Notes: a model not told the origin generated them from the sequence alone. DNA of 64,000 nucleotides from Arenibacter aquaticus (GCF_003957295.1 NZ_RQPJ01000005.1:368282-432281), one strand, 5' to 3'. Positions 19,038 through 28,297 are shown, counted from the first letter of the stretch. Made by a program: numbers and translations.

Positions 19038-20837
19038 TTAGGCTATTTTATTACGCTTGCGCTCATTCTCTGTTAAGTGTATTTTTCTGAGACGCAAATG
19101 TTTTGGAGTAACCTCTACATATTCATCTTTCTGTATATATTCCAAAGCCTCTTCCAAAGAAAACTTGATGGCCGGAACAATCTTGGCCTTATCATCGGCC
19201 CCTGAAGAACGCACGTTGGACAATTTCTTGGTTTTGGTAATATTAACCGTCATATCATCTCCCCTTGAGTTTTCGCCAATAACCTGACCTTCGTAGATAT
19301 CCTCACCAGGATCTACAAAAAACTTACCTCTATCCTGTAACTTATCAATAGAATAAGGAATGGACTTCCCGGTTTCCATAGATACCAAGGACCCATTTTG
19401 TCTTTGGGGAATATCCCCTTTCATAGGCTGGTATTCCAAAAATCTATGAGCCATAATAGCTTCTCCCGCAGTGGCTGTCAATAATTGGTTTCTAAGACCG
19501 ATAATACCACGTGAAGGAATTAAAAACTCACAGACCATACGATTTCCTTTGGCTTCCATGCTGGTCATTTCCCCTTTACGGATAGATACCATTTCAACGG
19601 CCTTTCCAGAAACTTCTTCTGGCAAATCGATTGTAAGTTGCTCAATTGGCTCACATTTTACACCATCAATTTCCTTAATGATTACCTGTGGCTGTCCAAT
19701 CTGCAATTCATAACCTTCCCTTCTCATGGTTTCAATAAGTACCGAAAGGTGCAATACCCCACGACCAAAAACCAAAAATTTATCCGCACTATCGGTTTCA
19801 TGTACCCTTAATGCCAAATTCTTCTCCAACTCCCTTTGTAAACGGTCATTGATATGTCTTGAGGTTACAAATTTACCGTCCTTTCCAAAAAACGGACTAT
19901 CGTTAATGGTGAACAACATACTCATGGTAGGCTCATCAATAGCAATGGTCTTCAATTGTTCCGGGTTTTCTATATCCGCTACGGTATCCCCGATCTCAAA
20001 GCCTTCCAAACCTACGATAGCACAAATATCCCCTGTGCTCACTTCCTCTACCTTTAAACGCCCCAAGCCTTCAAAAGTATATAATTCCTTTATTTTGGAT
20101 TTTACTATGCTTCCATCTCTTTTTATCAAAGAAACCTGCTGCCCTTCCTTTAATGTCCCTCTCTGCAATCTTCCAATAGCGATCCTTCCTGTAAAGGAGG
20201 AATAGTCCAAAGAAGTGATCAACATTTGGGTATTACCCTCCTGAGGCTCAAAAGTTGGGATATGTTCTATAACCATATCCAATAAGGGCTCTATGTTTTC
20301 TGTTTGATTTTTCCAATCCTCGCTCATCCAATTGTTCTTGGCAGAACCATAAACGGTTGGAAAATCCAATTGCCACTCTTCAGCACCCAATTCGAACATA
20401 AGGTCAAAAACCTTTTCATGTACTTCCTCGGGAGTACAGTTTTCCTTATCCACCTTATTGACCACCACACATGGCTTTAAACCAAGGTCAATAGCTTTTT
20501 GAAGCACAAAACGCGTTTGTGGCATAGGTCCTTCAAAGGCATCCACCAATAAAAGTACTCCGTCTGCCATATTTAGTACACGCTCTACCTCACCACCAAA
20601 ATCGGCGTGACCAGGGGTATCAATAATATTGATCTTCGTATCCTTGTATACTACCGAAACGTTCTTGGAGGTAATGGTAATACCTCTTTCCCTCTCCAGA
20701 TCATTGTTGTCCAAAATTAGGTCACCAGTGTTCTGATTTTCCCTGAACAGTTGACAATGATACATTATTTTATCTACCAAGGTTGTTTTACCGTGGTCAA
20801 CGTGAGCTATAATAGCTATGTTTTTTGTTACTCCCAT
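19038..20837 (-). CDS. typA: Ribosome-associated GTPase TypA/BipA
   Basis: A 599-residue translational GTPase of the usual family length. The G-domain shows G1 AHVDHGKTT (residues 11-19), G2 with RGITI, G3 [12 protein letters not shown] and G4 NKVDKE. EF-G-like domains III and V follow ('[16 protein letters not shown]'), and then the TypA-specific C-terminal domain with '[19 protein letters not shown]'. It binds the ribosome, assists 50S assembly and stress or cold adaptation, and acts in the cytoplasm. A canonical promoter precedes it and a clear terminator follows, so it is monocistronic. Confidence 0.97.
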   Translation of the reverse strand: MGVTKNIAIIAHVDHGKTTLVDKIMYHCQLFRENQNTGDLILDNNDLERERGITITSKNVSVVYKDTKINIIDTPGHADFGGEVERVLNMADGVLLLVDAFEGPMPQTRFVLQKAIDLGLKPCVVVNKVDKENCTPEEVHEKVFDLMFELGAEEWQLDFPTVYGSAKNNWMSEDWKNQTENIEPLLDMVIEHIPTFEPQEGNTQMLITSLDYSSFTGRIAIGRLQRGTLKEGQQVSLIKRDGSIVKSKIKELYTFEGLGRLKVEEVSTGDICAIVGLEGFEIGDTVADIENPEQLKTIAIDEPTMSMLFTINDSPFFGKDGKFVTSRHINDRLQRELEKNLALRVHETDSADKFLVFGRGVLHLSVLIETMRREGYELQIGQPQVIIKEIDGVKCEPIEQLTIDLPEEVSGKAVEMVSIRKGEMTSMEAKGNRMVCEFLIPSRGIIGLRNQLLTATAGEAIMAHRFLEYQPMKGDIPQRQNGSLVSMETGKSIPYSIDKLQDRGKFFVDPGEDIYEGQVIGENSRGDDMTVNITKTKKLSNVRSSGADDKAKIVPAIKFSLEEALEYIQKDEYVEVTPKHLRLRKIHLTENERKRNKIA

Positions 20838-20878
20838 ATTTAATTTTTAAACGCATCTAAGCAGCCTAAATGCGGGCG

Positions 20879-20911
20879 CAAAGATACTCATTTTTTTCAC
20901 CCCAACTACAA
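20879..20911 (-). promoter_or_regulatory. Promoter of typA
   Basis: On the minus strand TTG is followed after 22 bases by TATCTTTG, a full match to TAnnTTTG, 42 bp before the ATG. Confidence 0.7.
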
Positions 20912-21030
20912 AAGCCCAATTTTTCTTATCTCACTGATTGTGAAGCTGTTTTACAATCTACTCCATAATCCTACATTAAATTGAAAATCTGTCCTTGAAC
21001 CTCCCATTGGGTACAGCTAAAGCCCTCTCC

Positions 21031-21519
21031 CTAAACCTGTTCATCGGCAGATGGACCATAGGTTGCGGGAACAGACTGGTCTAACAACCTAAGATATACT
21101 CCCAACTGTGCCCTATGATGTGGAATCTGGTTAAACACCATACCCCGTAGCACATTGTATTTAGGCATTTCCATAAGAGTCTGCCCACCTTTTTCCATCT
21201 TCCAAGTTTTGTGATACTCATTGTTTGGAACCTTTAAGGAATTCACAGCTTCCTTTGCCGATGATGTTAGGGTGTGAAGCATTTCATCCACATTTTCGTT
21301 TATTGGCGGTTTATAATCATCCATGGTCATTCCGTCCTGGGTCATTGTTCCTACGATCCAACTGGGCAATTCTGCCAAATGGCTCCCCAATTGCTTTAGG
21401 GTCATTGATTTCTCATGTGGTCTCCAATCCAATTTATCTTTAGGAATACGCTTCAAAAATTTTTCAGTGATTGCTATTTCCTGTTCTAGTTCCGGGATCA
21501 ATAAGTCTTTAATTTCCAT
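21031..21519 (-). CDS. DinB-like (YfiT/DinB superfamily) protein
   Basis: A 162-residue four-helix-bundle protein. Histidines in the positions typical of the DinB metal site are visible in 'LGSHLAEL' and 'NQIPHHRAQLGVYLRLLD', and 'LDWRPHEKSMTLKQLG' is the usual N-terminal signature. Members act as metal-dependent thiol transferases or as damage-induced proteins of unknown activity, and a specific reaction cannot be assigned. It is divergent from kdsA, with 175 bp between the starts. Confidence 0.85.
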   Translation of the reverse strand: MEIKDLLIPELEQEIAITEKFLKRIPKDKLDWRPHEKSMTLKQLGSHLAELPSWIVGTMTQDGMTMDDYKPPINENVDEMLHTLTSSAKEAVNSLKVPNNEYHKTWKMEKGGQTLMEMPKYNVLRGMVFNQIPHHRAQLGVYLRLLDQSVPATYGPSADEQV

Positions 21520-21668
21520 GACGTTGCGTTTTTAGATTAGACCTTATAATTTACGACAATTATCCCAATAAATGATTAGTTAAAAACCTAAAACACATTA
21601 GTAATAACCTCAATGTCCCAGTTGATACTTAGGGAGCATTTGCCCACAATTTGCTTATATCTATTCCT

Positions 21669-21676
21669 TATCTTTG
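21669..21676 (+). promoter_or_regulatory. -7 box of the kdsA promoter
   Basis: TATCTTTG matches TAnnTTTG exactly, and a TTG lies 15 bases upstream (slightly short spacing). It ends 18 bp before the ATG at 21695. A possible TTG start at 21674 falls inside this box, which argues against that longer reading. Confidence 0.5.
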
Positions 21677-21694
21677 CCACAAATTAGAATAAGG

Positions 21695-22513
21695 ATGAAA
21701 CTAGAACTAGTACCCCAGATAAAACACACCCAAAGCAATAACTTTTTCCTGCTCTGTGGCCCTTGCGCCATTGAGGGGGAAGATATGGCAATGCGAATCG
21801 CCGAGAGAGTGGTTTCTATTACCGATAAATTGAACATTCCCTATGTTTTTAAGGGGAGCTTTAAAAAAGCAAACCGAAGTAGGGTCGATTCGTTTACAGG
21901 CATTGGAGACCAAAAAGCCTTAAAGATCCTTAGAAAAGTTTCCGAAACTTTTAAAGTTCCCACCATTACGGATATCCATGACGTATCTGATGCCCAAAAG
22001 GCTGCGGAATACGTAGATGTGTTACAAATACCGGCCTTTTTGGTCCGGCAAACGGATTTGGTGGTGGCTGCCGCCGAAACTGGCAAGGTGGTAAACCTAA
22101 AGAAAGGACAGTTTATGAGCCCGGAAAGTATGAAGCATGCAGTGCAAAAAGTCCTAGATTCAAACAACCAGCAGGTATTGGTAACCGATAGGGGCACCAT
22201 GTTTGGCTACCAGGACATGATTGTAGATTTCCGTGGCATCCCTACCATGAAGCAATATGCTCCGGTAGTGTTGGATGTTACCCATTCCCTACAACAGCCC
22301 AATCAGTCCTCAGGGGTAACGGGAGGACGGCCAGATATGATAGAAACTATTGCCCGCGCCGGAATAGTTACAGGTGCGGACGGCATTTTTATGGAGACCC
22401 ATTTTGACCCTTCCAATGCCAAAAGTGATGGGGCCAATATGCTGCACTTGGATTACCTGGAAAAATTATTGACCAATTTGGTTGCTATCCGCAAAACCGT
22501 CAATTCCCTGTAA
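21695..22513 (+). CDS. kdsA: 3-deoxy-8-phosphooctulonate (Kdo-8-P) synthase
   Basis: 272 residues from the ATG at 21695, the normal KdsA length. It condenses arabinose-5-phosphate with PEP to Kdo-8-phosphate for lipopolysaccharide core synthesis in the cytoplasm. Signatures are 'LLCGPCAIEGEDMAMRIAE', 'YVFKGSFKKANRSR', 'DVLQIPAFLVRQTDL', 'KKGQFMSPESM' and the C-terminal 'GIFMETHFDP'. The asparagine-type metal-site sequence 'LLCGPC' retains the Cys of the metal-dependent class. A strong terminator follows. It sits between unrelated genes and is not in an operon with other Kdo genes. Confidence 0.96.
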   Translation: MKLELVPQIKHTQSNNFFLLCGPCAIEGEDMAMRIAERVVSITDKLNIPYVFKGSFKKANRSRVDSFTGIGDQKALKILRKVSETFKVPTITDIHDVSDAQKAAEYVDVLQIPAFLVRQTDLVVAAAETGKVVNLKKGQFMSPESMKHAVQKVLDSNNQQVLVTDRGTMFGYQDMIVDFRGIPTMKQYAPVVLDVTHSLQQPNQSSGVTGGRPDMIETIARAGIVTGADGIFMETHFDPSNAKSDGANMLHLDYLEKLLTNLVAIRKTVNSL

Positions 22514-22552
22514 GACCTAGAAAACATTTTTAAGACATAAGAAGGACTTTAT

Positions 22553-22585
22553 AAAATGCCGCAGCTTAAATGCGGCATTTTTTTA
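22553..22585 (+). terminator. Terminator of kdsA
   Basis: AAAATGCCGCA pairs with TGCGGCATTTT around a 7-base loop and runs into a T-tract, about 40 bp after the kdsA stop. Confidence 0.88.
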
Positions 22586-22705
22586 TTCCGGTTTGGTTAG
22601 AAAAGCAAATGATGTTAGAGGTTTCTAAGAAACATGTCCCTATCCAAGCTATGGGACAGCAAGGCACAACAAACCTGGGAAACAGTTTTTAGGATTAAGC
22701 GCGGT

Positions 22706-22735
22706 TTGCCTTATTCCAACATTGATATATATTTG
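22706..22735 (+). promoter_or_regulatory. Promoter of the 437-residue sulfatase
   Basis: TTG, 19 bases, then TATATTTG: a full match to the flavobacterial consensus, 65 bp upstream of the ATG at 22801. Confidence 0.7.
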
Positions 22736-22800
22736 CTTTTGACAACCACTGCTACCACTAAATGGAGAACAGGGTTGCAAACCAACCAAATTGATCCCCT

Positions 22801-24114
22801 ATGAACCGCAATCTCTTTTTTCTCTTTTTGACCATCGGCCTTTTACATCTAATATCCTGTAAAAATTCTGTCAAGGAAACAGAAAAAAAGAAACCCAATA
22901 TTATACTCATCATGGCCGATGATTTGGGAATTGAAACTTTAGGGTCATATGGAGGCAGTAGTTATAAAACCCCTAACCTGGATCAACTGGCCAAAGGGGG
23001 CATGCGATTCACACATTGCTACGCCACTCCCTTATGCACTCCTTCCCGTGTTCAGATCATGACTGCCAAGTATAGTTTTCGCAATTATATTGGCTTTGGT
23101 TTGTTGGACCCCAATGAAAAGACCTTCGGTCATTATATGCAGGAAGCAGGATATACTACCTATGTTGCCGGAAAATGGCAATTGCTGGGAAATGCCCGTC
23201 AACAACAATTGGCCGGCAATAGAATAGGAACCTGGCCAGACAAGGCCGGATTTGACGATTATTGCCTCTGGCAAATAGATACATTGGGCTCACGTTACAA
23301 AAATCCTACATTAAGTAGCAAAAAAGACGGAACAAAAACATACCCGGGTGAATATGGCCCTGATATTTTTCTGAAAAACATAACCAACTTTATGGAAAAG
23401 CATAAAGAAAGCCCTTTTTTCGTCTACTACCCTATGGTGTTGACCCATGACCCTTTTGTTCCGACTCCAAAGAACAAAAAATTTACCGATTTTGCCCCAG
23501 GATCAAAGGTCAATGACCCTGCCTACTTTGGGGAGATGGTCCATTATATGGACTCCCTCGTAGGACAGATAGTGAAAAAAACAGAAGAATTGGGAATTCT
23601 AGAGAATACGCTCATTCTCTTTGTTGGCGATAATGGAACGGATAGGGATGTTGTATCTACCCTAAACGGCCATCCGCTTAGGGGCGACAAAGGCCATACT
23701 ACTGAGGCCGGGACACATGTCCCTTTTATAGTACAATGGAAAGGCAAGGTTGCCCCCAATAGCACCAACAACAATTTAATTGACTTTACTGATTTCCTCC
23801 CCACCTTACTGGATATAGCCGGAACCAAAAAATCATCAAACATGACACTGGACGGTCTAAGCTTTTACCCTCAGCTATTGGGGAACAATACCGTAAAACG
23901 GGATTGGATATTTTGCCATTACGAACCCAATTGGGGAAAGTTTAGGAACAGGCGATACGTTCAGAACAAATCATGGAAATTATATGGCAATGGCGAACTT
24001 TATAATTTGGATAGGGATAATGCAGAAAAATTCCCGATACAGCCAGATAATTACCCAAGGGAACAGCAAGCGCTCATAAAGACCTTTAAAGCGGTTTTAA
24101 ACCAATACAATTAG
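22801..24114 (+). CDS. S1 sulfatase with atypical post-motif sequence
   Basis: A 437-residue lipoprotein sulfatase with its lipobox Cys at residue 20 (LISC). The formylglycine site is C79 in CTPSRVQIMT, but the usual TG after the core is TA here. 'MADDLG' (residues 38-43) and 'FVGDNGTD' supply the metal-ligand Asp/Asn residues, and 'HYMDSLVGQIV' is family-typical. It is probably an exo- or endo-acting periplasmic sulfatase. It is followed after 73 bp by a third sulfatase on the same strand, likely co-transcribed from the promoter at 22706-22735. The substrate is unknown. Confidence 0.88.
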   Translation: MNRNLFFLFLTIGLLHLISCKNSVKETEKKKPNIILIMADDLGIETLGSYGGSSYKTPNLDQLAKGGMRFTHCYATPLCTPSRVQIMTAKYSFRNYIGFGLLDPNEKTFGHYMQEAGYTTYVAGKWQLLGNARQQQLAGNRIGTWPDKAGFDDYCLWQIDTLGSRYKNPTLSSKKDGTKTYPGEYGPDIFLKNITNFMEKHKESPFFVYYPMVLTHDPFVPTPKNKKFTDFAPGSKVNDPAYFGEMVHYMDSLVGQIVKKTEELGILENTLILFVGDNGTDRDVVSTLNGHPLRGDKGHTTEAGTHVPFIVQWKGKVAPNSTNNNLIDFTDFLPTLLDIAGTKKSSNMTLDGLSFYPQLLGNNTVKRDWIFCHYEPNWGKFRNRRYVQNKSWKLYGNGELYNLDRDNAEKFPIQPDNYPREQQALIKTFKAVLNQYN

Positions 24115-24187
24115 TTAATTTATTACTGGTAATACAAAAACAAAATATTATTTTTACCCTCTAATTTTAGATCTTATTACAAGCCAT

Positions 24188-25792
24188 ATGAAACCCTCAT
24201 TATTAACTATCATTTTCGCAGGATTATTCCTAATTGTATCTAGCTGTAAGGAAGAAGCCAAGGAGCAGGCCCCTCAAAAACCGAATATTGTTTTCATAAT
24301 GTCCGATGATCATGCATACCAAGCCATTAGCGCCTATGACGACCGACTTATTACAACTCCAAATATAGACCGAATAGCAAAGGAAGGGATGCTTTTCACC
24401 AATGCCAGCGTTACCAACTCTATCTGCGCCCCCTCTAGGGCTGTGATCCTAACTGGAAAACACAGCCATATGAACGGAAAAATAGATAACATATCCCCAT
24501 TTGACACCACAAATGTCACCTTTCCACAGCTATTACAGAAGGCAGGTTACCAAACGGCTATGTTTGGGAAACTGCATTTTGGCAATAATCCAAAAGGATT
24601 TGACGAGTTTAAAATACTTCCAGGACAGGGAGATTATTACAACCCCCGTTTCATTACAGCTACTGGAGACACCACCGTTACTGGTTATGTGACCGATATT
24701 ACCACAGACCTCACCTTGGATTGGCTAAAGAAAAGACGAAAGCCCAACAAGCCCTTTATGTTGATGTATTTGCACAAAGCGCCACATAGATCATGGATGC
24801 CTGCACCTAGACATTACAAGGAATTTACAAAGAATACATATCCTCTACCCAGTACTTTGTTCGACGATTATGCTTCCCGAGAAACTACGGCCGGACCTGC
24901 AGAAATGAATATCCTAAAACATATGACCCTGCGCTATGACTTAAAAATAACAGATGAGGTGCTGGAGGAATTAAATATTAAGGAACATTTGGGTATTGGA
25001 GGCCTTAGAAAATTTAATCCTGAACAAAGAGCGGAATGGGACAAAGTGTACGGCCCCATTAACGAGGCCTTTAAAAAGGAGTATGCCAACATGAACGATT
25101 CTACCCTAATGGTATGGAAATACCAACGCTATATGCAGGACTATTTAGGGACCATTGCCGCAGTTGATGAAAACGTTGGTCGGGTTTTGGATTATTTGGA
25201 CCAGGAAGGGCTTGCCGAAAACACCCTAGTGGTGTATACCTCCGATCAAGGTTTTTATTTAGGGGAGCATGGTTGGTTCGACAAGCGGTTTATGTACAAT
25301 GAATCCTTTAAGACACCGCTACTTATAAAATGGCCCAATATAATTACTCCTGGCACCACAGAAGATGAAATGGTACAGAACTTGGATTTTGCACAGACCT
25401 TCTTGGAAGTGGCCGGTGTAACAGCTCCTGAAGATATGCAAGGAAAAAGTCTAGTGCCATTGCTTAAGGGCGAAAAAGAAAAATGGGATAGGGATGCCGT
25501 ATACTATCACTATTATGAATATCCTGCAGAACACGCCGTAAAAAGACATTATGGCATAGCCACTAAAGAATATAAACTGATACATTTCTATTACGATGTA
25601 GATGTTTGGGAACTCTACGATCGAGAAAAAGACCCACAGGAACTCAACAACGTCTACAATGATCCAGCTTATGCCGAGGTGGTTTCTGAAATGAAGGAAA
25701 AACTAACTGAGTTGCGAAAAAAATACAAGGATTCCGATGCCTTGGGCAATCAATACATACAGCTTTACAAGGATAAAGGATTGATAGAATAG
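24188..25792 (+). CDS. S1 sulfatase
   Basis: A 534-residue lipoprotein sulfatase with its lipobox Cys at residue 20 (VSSC) and the canonical formylglycine site C80 in CAPSRAVILTG. Metal ligands appear in 'MSDDHA' (residues 38-43) and 'YTSDQGFYLGEHGWFDKRFM'. The C-terminus has the standard 'WELYDREKDPQELNNVYNDP'. The insert around residues 215-280 (E/K-rich helices) is typical of sulfatases annotated as active on algal or host glycans. It lies directly downstream of the 437-residue sulfatase, and the two likely attack different positions of one sulfated glycan. Confidence 0.92.
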   Translation: MKPSLLTIIFAGLFLIVSSCKEEAKEQAPQKPNIVFIMSDDHAYQAISAYDDRLITTPNIDRIAKEGMLFTNASVTNSICAPSRAVILTGKHSHMNGKIDNISPFDTTNVTFPQLLQKAGYQTAMFGKLHFGNNPKGFDEFKILPGQGDYYNPRFITATGDTTVTGYVTDITTDLTLDWLKKRRKPNKPFMLMYLHKAPHRSWMPAPRHYKEFTKNTYPLPSTLFDDYASRETTAGPAEMNILKHMTLRYDLKITDEVLEELNIKEHLGIGGLRKFNPEQRAEWDKVYGPINEAFKKEYANMNDSTLMVWKYQRYMQDYLGTIAAVDENVGRVLDYLDQEGLAENTLVVYTSDQGFYLGEHGWFDKRFMYNESFKTPLLIKWPNIITPGTTEDEMVQNLDFAQTFLEVAGVTAPEDMQGKSLVPLLKGEKEKWDRDAVYYHYYEYPAEHAVKRHYGIATKEYKLIHFYYDVDVWELYDREKDPQELNNVYNDPAYAEVVSEMKEKLTELRKKYKDSDALGNQYIQLYKDKGLIE

Positions 25793-25802
25793 TGAACAGG
25801 GT

Positions 25803-25857
25803 ACAGTAAACAGTGAGCAGTCTATACTGTTTACTGTTTACTGTTTACTGTTTACTA
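25803..25857. repeat. Inverted repeat and ACTGTTT heptamer tandem array
   Basis: The perfect 12-bp inverted repeat ACAGTAAACAGT (25803-25814) / ACTGTTTACTGT (25826-25837) lies between two convergent genes and may serve as a terminator. Its right arm is the start of four tandem ACTGTTT heptamers plus ACT (25826-25856). The array overlaps the stop and last codons of the minus-strand dehydrogenase, whose stop is at 25838-25840. Confidence 0.75.
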
Positions 25858-27061
25858 TGCCTTTGCCTTCAACATAGTCCTGTAAATAGGAATATCTATC
25901 CGTAAGTTTTCCATCTTTGGTCATCCTGGCTCTTTCCAGAACACCGTCCTTATCCCCATTAAAAAAGGCAGGGATTACATTTTTAACAAAGGCTTCGCCA
26001 AAACCAATACTGGCATCCCTAGGTAACTCGCAGGGTAAATTATCAACGGCCATTACTGCAACCGCCCGAGAATCCTTTACGTCTACCTCTGATTCTGAAA
26101 TAGGATCATAACCATAAACGGGATCAGCAATGGTACTGGAGCGTATGGTCGTTGCCACGGGACCGTCAATATCACAACTGATATCGGCAACCACCTTTAT
26201 TTTAAATTTTTTTTGTTTGGCATCTTCCCGGGTAAAAAGGTAAGGCGCCCCATCACCGTAGAAATGTCCGGCTATATACATATCACTTACTTCGGCAAAG
26301 CGCATAAAATTAGAACGGTATTCCTCTGGATGGGCAAAAAAGTGAGCTATATCTTTTTGAAGTCCGTCCTTGTGCCGATTGTAATCCAGTACATCTATCT
26401 GACAATATATGGGTTCATCAAAATCTTTATCCAGATAATCCTGAACGCCAACACCTTTAACACCCATGGCATCCAGCATTTCCTTTGCGCCATTTCCAAC
26501 CCTTCCCTTGCCGGTTAAAACTATTTTTATATTGGGAAGATCAACCTTACGCAATTCAGCTATCAACGCCCGTTGATCGGTTAGGGTCTCGGCCTTGGGC
26601 AGCTGAAACCTTTCATATTTTAATCCGTATGCCCTAACTCCGTTATAAGCCCCAACTATTCCGGCATACCTGCCAAAAGCCACAAGACGCTCTCCATTAG
26701 AATTGGTAATGACCTCATGGTCGTACAATTCGATATTCTTTTCCAAAACGGCCCTGAGCAAATCTTGATTATAGGGCTGTTTTTTAATGGTATGCGAAAA
26801 GAAGAAGTATTTTTTATTGGGCAACAAATTGGATATTGGTACTTCCTTGACCCCTATAAGCACATCACAGGCATCCATTTTCGTTGATACAGGGATTCCC
26901 TTTTCCCGGTATGCCTCATCAGGGAAGGCCCGTATTGGAGACGGTTCTACCATAAATTCTGCCTTCTTAAATGTACCCATTGCACTCTCACAGGCCTCAG
27001 GTGTTAGAACCACCCTGCGATCGGGCGGATTTTTGCGTTCCCTAATTATCCCAAACTTCAT
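25838..27061 (-). CDS. Saccharopine/lysine-dehydrogenase-like NAD(P)-dependent enzyme
   Basis: 407 residues from the ATG at 27061; a longer reading to 27130 adds a non-conserved tail and is rejected. The N-terminal alanine-dehydrogenase/transhydrogenase-like domain begins 'KFGIIRERKNPPDRRVVLTPE'. 'PNKKYFFFSHTIKKQ' and 'ELYDHEVI' follow, as in LYS1-type saccharopine dehydrogenases. The Rossmann loop is 'TGKGRVGNGAKEML'. It likely performs an NAD(P)-linked oxidation of an amino acid in the cytoplasm. The last residues (GIVNSKQ) are encoded inside the heptamer tandem repeat, so repeat-number changes would alter the C-terminus. Confidence 0.82.
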   Translation of the reverse strand: MKFGIIRERKNPPDRRVVLTPEACESAMGTFKKAEFMVEPSPIRAFPDEAYREKGIPVSTKMDACDVLIGVKEVPISNLLPNKKYFFFSHTIKKQPYNQDLLRAVLEKNIELYDHEVITNSNGERLVAFGRYAGIVGAYNGVRAYGLKYERFQLPKAETLTDQRALIAELRKVDLPNIKIVLTGKGRVGNGAKEMLDAMGVKGVGVQDYLDKDFDEPIYCQIDVLDYNRHKDGLQKDIAHFFAHPEEYRSNFMRFAEVSDMYIAGHFYGDGAPYLFTREDAKQKKFKIKVVADISCDIDGPVATTIRSSTIADPVYGYDPISESEVDVKDSRAVAVMAVDNLPCELPRDASIGFGEAFVKNVIPAFFNGDKDGVLERARMTKDGKLTDRYSYLQDYVEGKGIVNSKQ

Positions 27062-27156
27062 AAATAATAAATTTATAACTTTATTAAACCCAATAGTTGT
27101 AAATGTAACATATGACAACTTGACTAGCAAAATTTTTTTTGGAATACTTTTTGAAG

Positions 27157-27164
27157 TATCTTTG
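27157..27164 (+). promoter_or_regulatory. -7 box for the small structured RNA
   Basis: TATCTTTG, a full match to TAnnTTTG, lies just upstream of the structured RNA. A TTG lies 15 bases further upstream, the same short spacing as at kdsA. Confidence 0.45.
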
Positions 27165-27168
27165 GCGA

Positions 27169-27266
27169 CCTCGTTAGGGATAGAGGCGGCATCTTTTTTG
27201 ATTTTCCTTTGACAATGTTTGGGTGAAGATCAAAAAAATATAGCCGATAGCCCGACCTTTTTTTTG
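27169..27266 (+). ncRNA. Small structured RNA (possibly Flavo-1 type)
   Basis: About 100 nt with its own -7 box in front and an eight-T run at the end. The outer helix pairs GGGATAGAGGC (27177-27187) with GCCGATAGCCC (27243-27253): three G-C pairs, an A-G mismatch, two A-U pairs, tandem G-A mismatches and three more G-C pairs. This pattern is typical of a conserved tertiary motif. An inner stem pairs TTTTTTGATTTTC with GAAGATCAAAAAA. The layout is familiar from many flavobacterial intergenic regions and may be the Flavo-1 RNA family. That name is from memory, while the structure and signals are seen directly. Function unknown. Confidence 0.55.
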
Positions 27267-27269
27267 ACA

Positions 27270-27296
27270 CCTACAAGGTTTTGAAAACCTTGCAGG
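27270..27296. repeat. 27-bp palindromic intergenic repeat
   Basis: CCTACAAGGTTTT and AAAACCTTGCAGG flank a single G, complementary at 12 of 13 positions. Palindromes of this kind recur in flavobacterial genomes. Only one copy is seen in this window. Confidence 0.6.
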
Positions 27297-27446
27297 AGAA
27301 AAAAAGGGAACGCCCAAAAAATGGTTACAAAGTTCATTGATAAAAAAGATGAGAGAATATTTCTGCGTATAGTGGAATAAACCTGGCTGTATCCTAGGAT
27401 TAGGCAGGTTGGATTACGATACGCAAAGCGTACCTATCTCATTGAA

Positions 27447-27842
27447 GGGGCCGACTGGTTTTGACAGCGAGATCAATTGGAATGTAAGCATGCCGAGCGC
27501 TGGGCTACAGCTCGTTAATCTCATTTTCCACACTTTTTAATTGGCGAAAATAATTACGCTCTTGCCGCTTAATCTGAATCATAGTAGGATTTAGCCTCGT
27601 TCCCGCAAGGCGGGAAAGCGAGATGTTTCTGGGAAGCCCTTGTTGACGGCGTCCCTTTCAGAAGCACCATCAAAGTCAACACAAGGGTAGTGAAGCTTCG
27701 GCACTATCACCAAAACTTAAGAAGCTAAGTGTGTATTAGGCTGTTTCTAGTCAGGTGCACATCGAAAACCAATTAGGAACTAAGCATGTAGAAGGCATTG
27801 TAATTGCTTGTTTGGACGAGGGTTCGAATCCCTCCGGCTCCA
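27447..27842 (+). ncRNA. ssrA: tmRNA (trans-translation rescue RNA)
   Basis: A complete tmRNA of about 396 nt. The acceptor stem pairs GGGGCCG (27447-27453) with CGGCTCC (27835-27841), with discriminator A at 27842; CCA is not encoded. The T-arm reads GGTTCGAATCC. The tag-coding segment at 27543-27572 reads GGC GAA AAT AAT TAC GCT CTT GCC GCT TAA, giving the tag GENNYALAA, close to the Bacteroidota consensus. With SmpB it frees ribosomes stalled on non-stop mRNA and tags the peptide for proteolysis. It is a one-piece, non-permuted form. Confidence 0.96.
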
Positions 27843-27877
27843 CGATTAAGCGCAACTGGTTTGCGATTTACAACATT

Positions 27878-27917
27878 AAAAGCCCGACAAGTTTACTTGA
27901 TCGGGCTTTGCTGTTTT
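27878..27917 (+). terminator. Terminator of ssrA
   Basis: AAAGCCCGA pairs with TCGGGCTTT, extended by ACAAGT/ACTTGA, and a T-rich tail follows. It lies 36 bp after the tmRNA 3' end. The stretch from here to 28254 shows no supported gene. Confidence 0.8.
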
Positions 27918-28254
27918 AAAGCGTCTGGACCACAAGGACAGCCAGTTGCATTTACGGGACGGGGGCCATTAGGGAAAACCAAAGGTAATCCCTCTAAATA
28001 AGTAAGTTTCGCCTACAGGATTCGAAGGCCAACACGCCAGCCTGCACCCCTACTGATGATCTTTTACGAAAAATTAGCCTCCAGAAAATAAAGAAAACAC
28101 AACATCAAATTAAGGTTTATTATAGATTTAAGCCGTATACCTTTTAAGAAATGAGCTTTTGTCCTAGACTTTTCTACGATGCGCTTTGGCCGGCATGTTA
28201 TGGAGGTCCATGGGCAGAGGTTTTGGAATACTGCCCAACTATATAAAAATATCA

Positions 28255-28297
28255 GAAAGGGTTGGCCCAAATTGTAGCCCAACCCTTTCCTCTTTTT
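28255..28297. terminator. Strong hairpin downstream of the PUL operon
   Basis: GAAAGGGTTGG (28255-28265) pairs perfectly with CCAACCCTTTC (28279-28289). A T-run follows on the plus strand, and a weaker U-rich stretch follows on the minus strand. It lies 50 bp after the end of the 811-residue hydrolase gene and probably closes that operon. Confidence 0.7.

Noticed and set aside
21674..21694. A TTG start for kdsA giving seven extra residues
   Set aside because: It lies inside the -7 box TATCTTTG, and the ATG at 21695 gives the usual KdsA length.
25826..25857. CRISPR-like repeat array
   Set aside because: The units are 7-bp directly adjacent repeats without spacers.
27845..28254. Integrated element at the 3' end of ssrA
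   Set aside because: No duplicated tmRNA 3' end and no integrase gene are found downstream; the following genes are a normal PUL operon.
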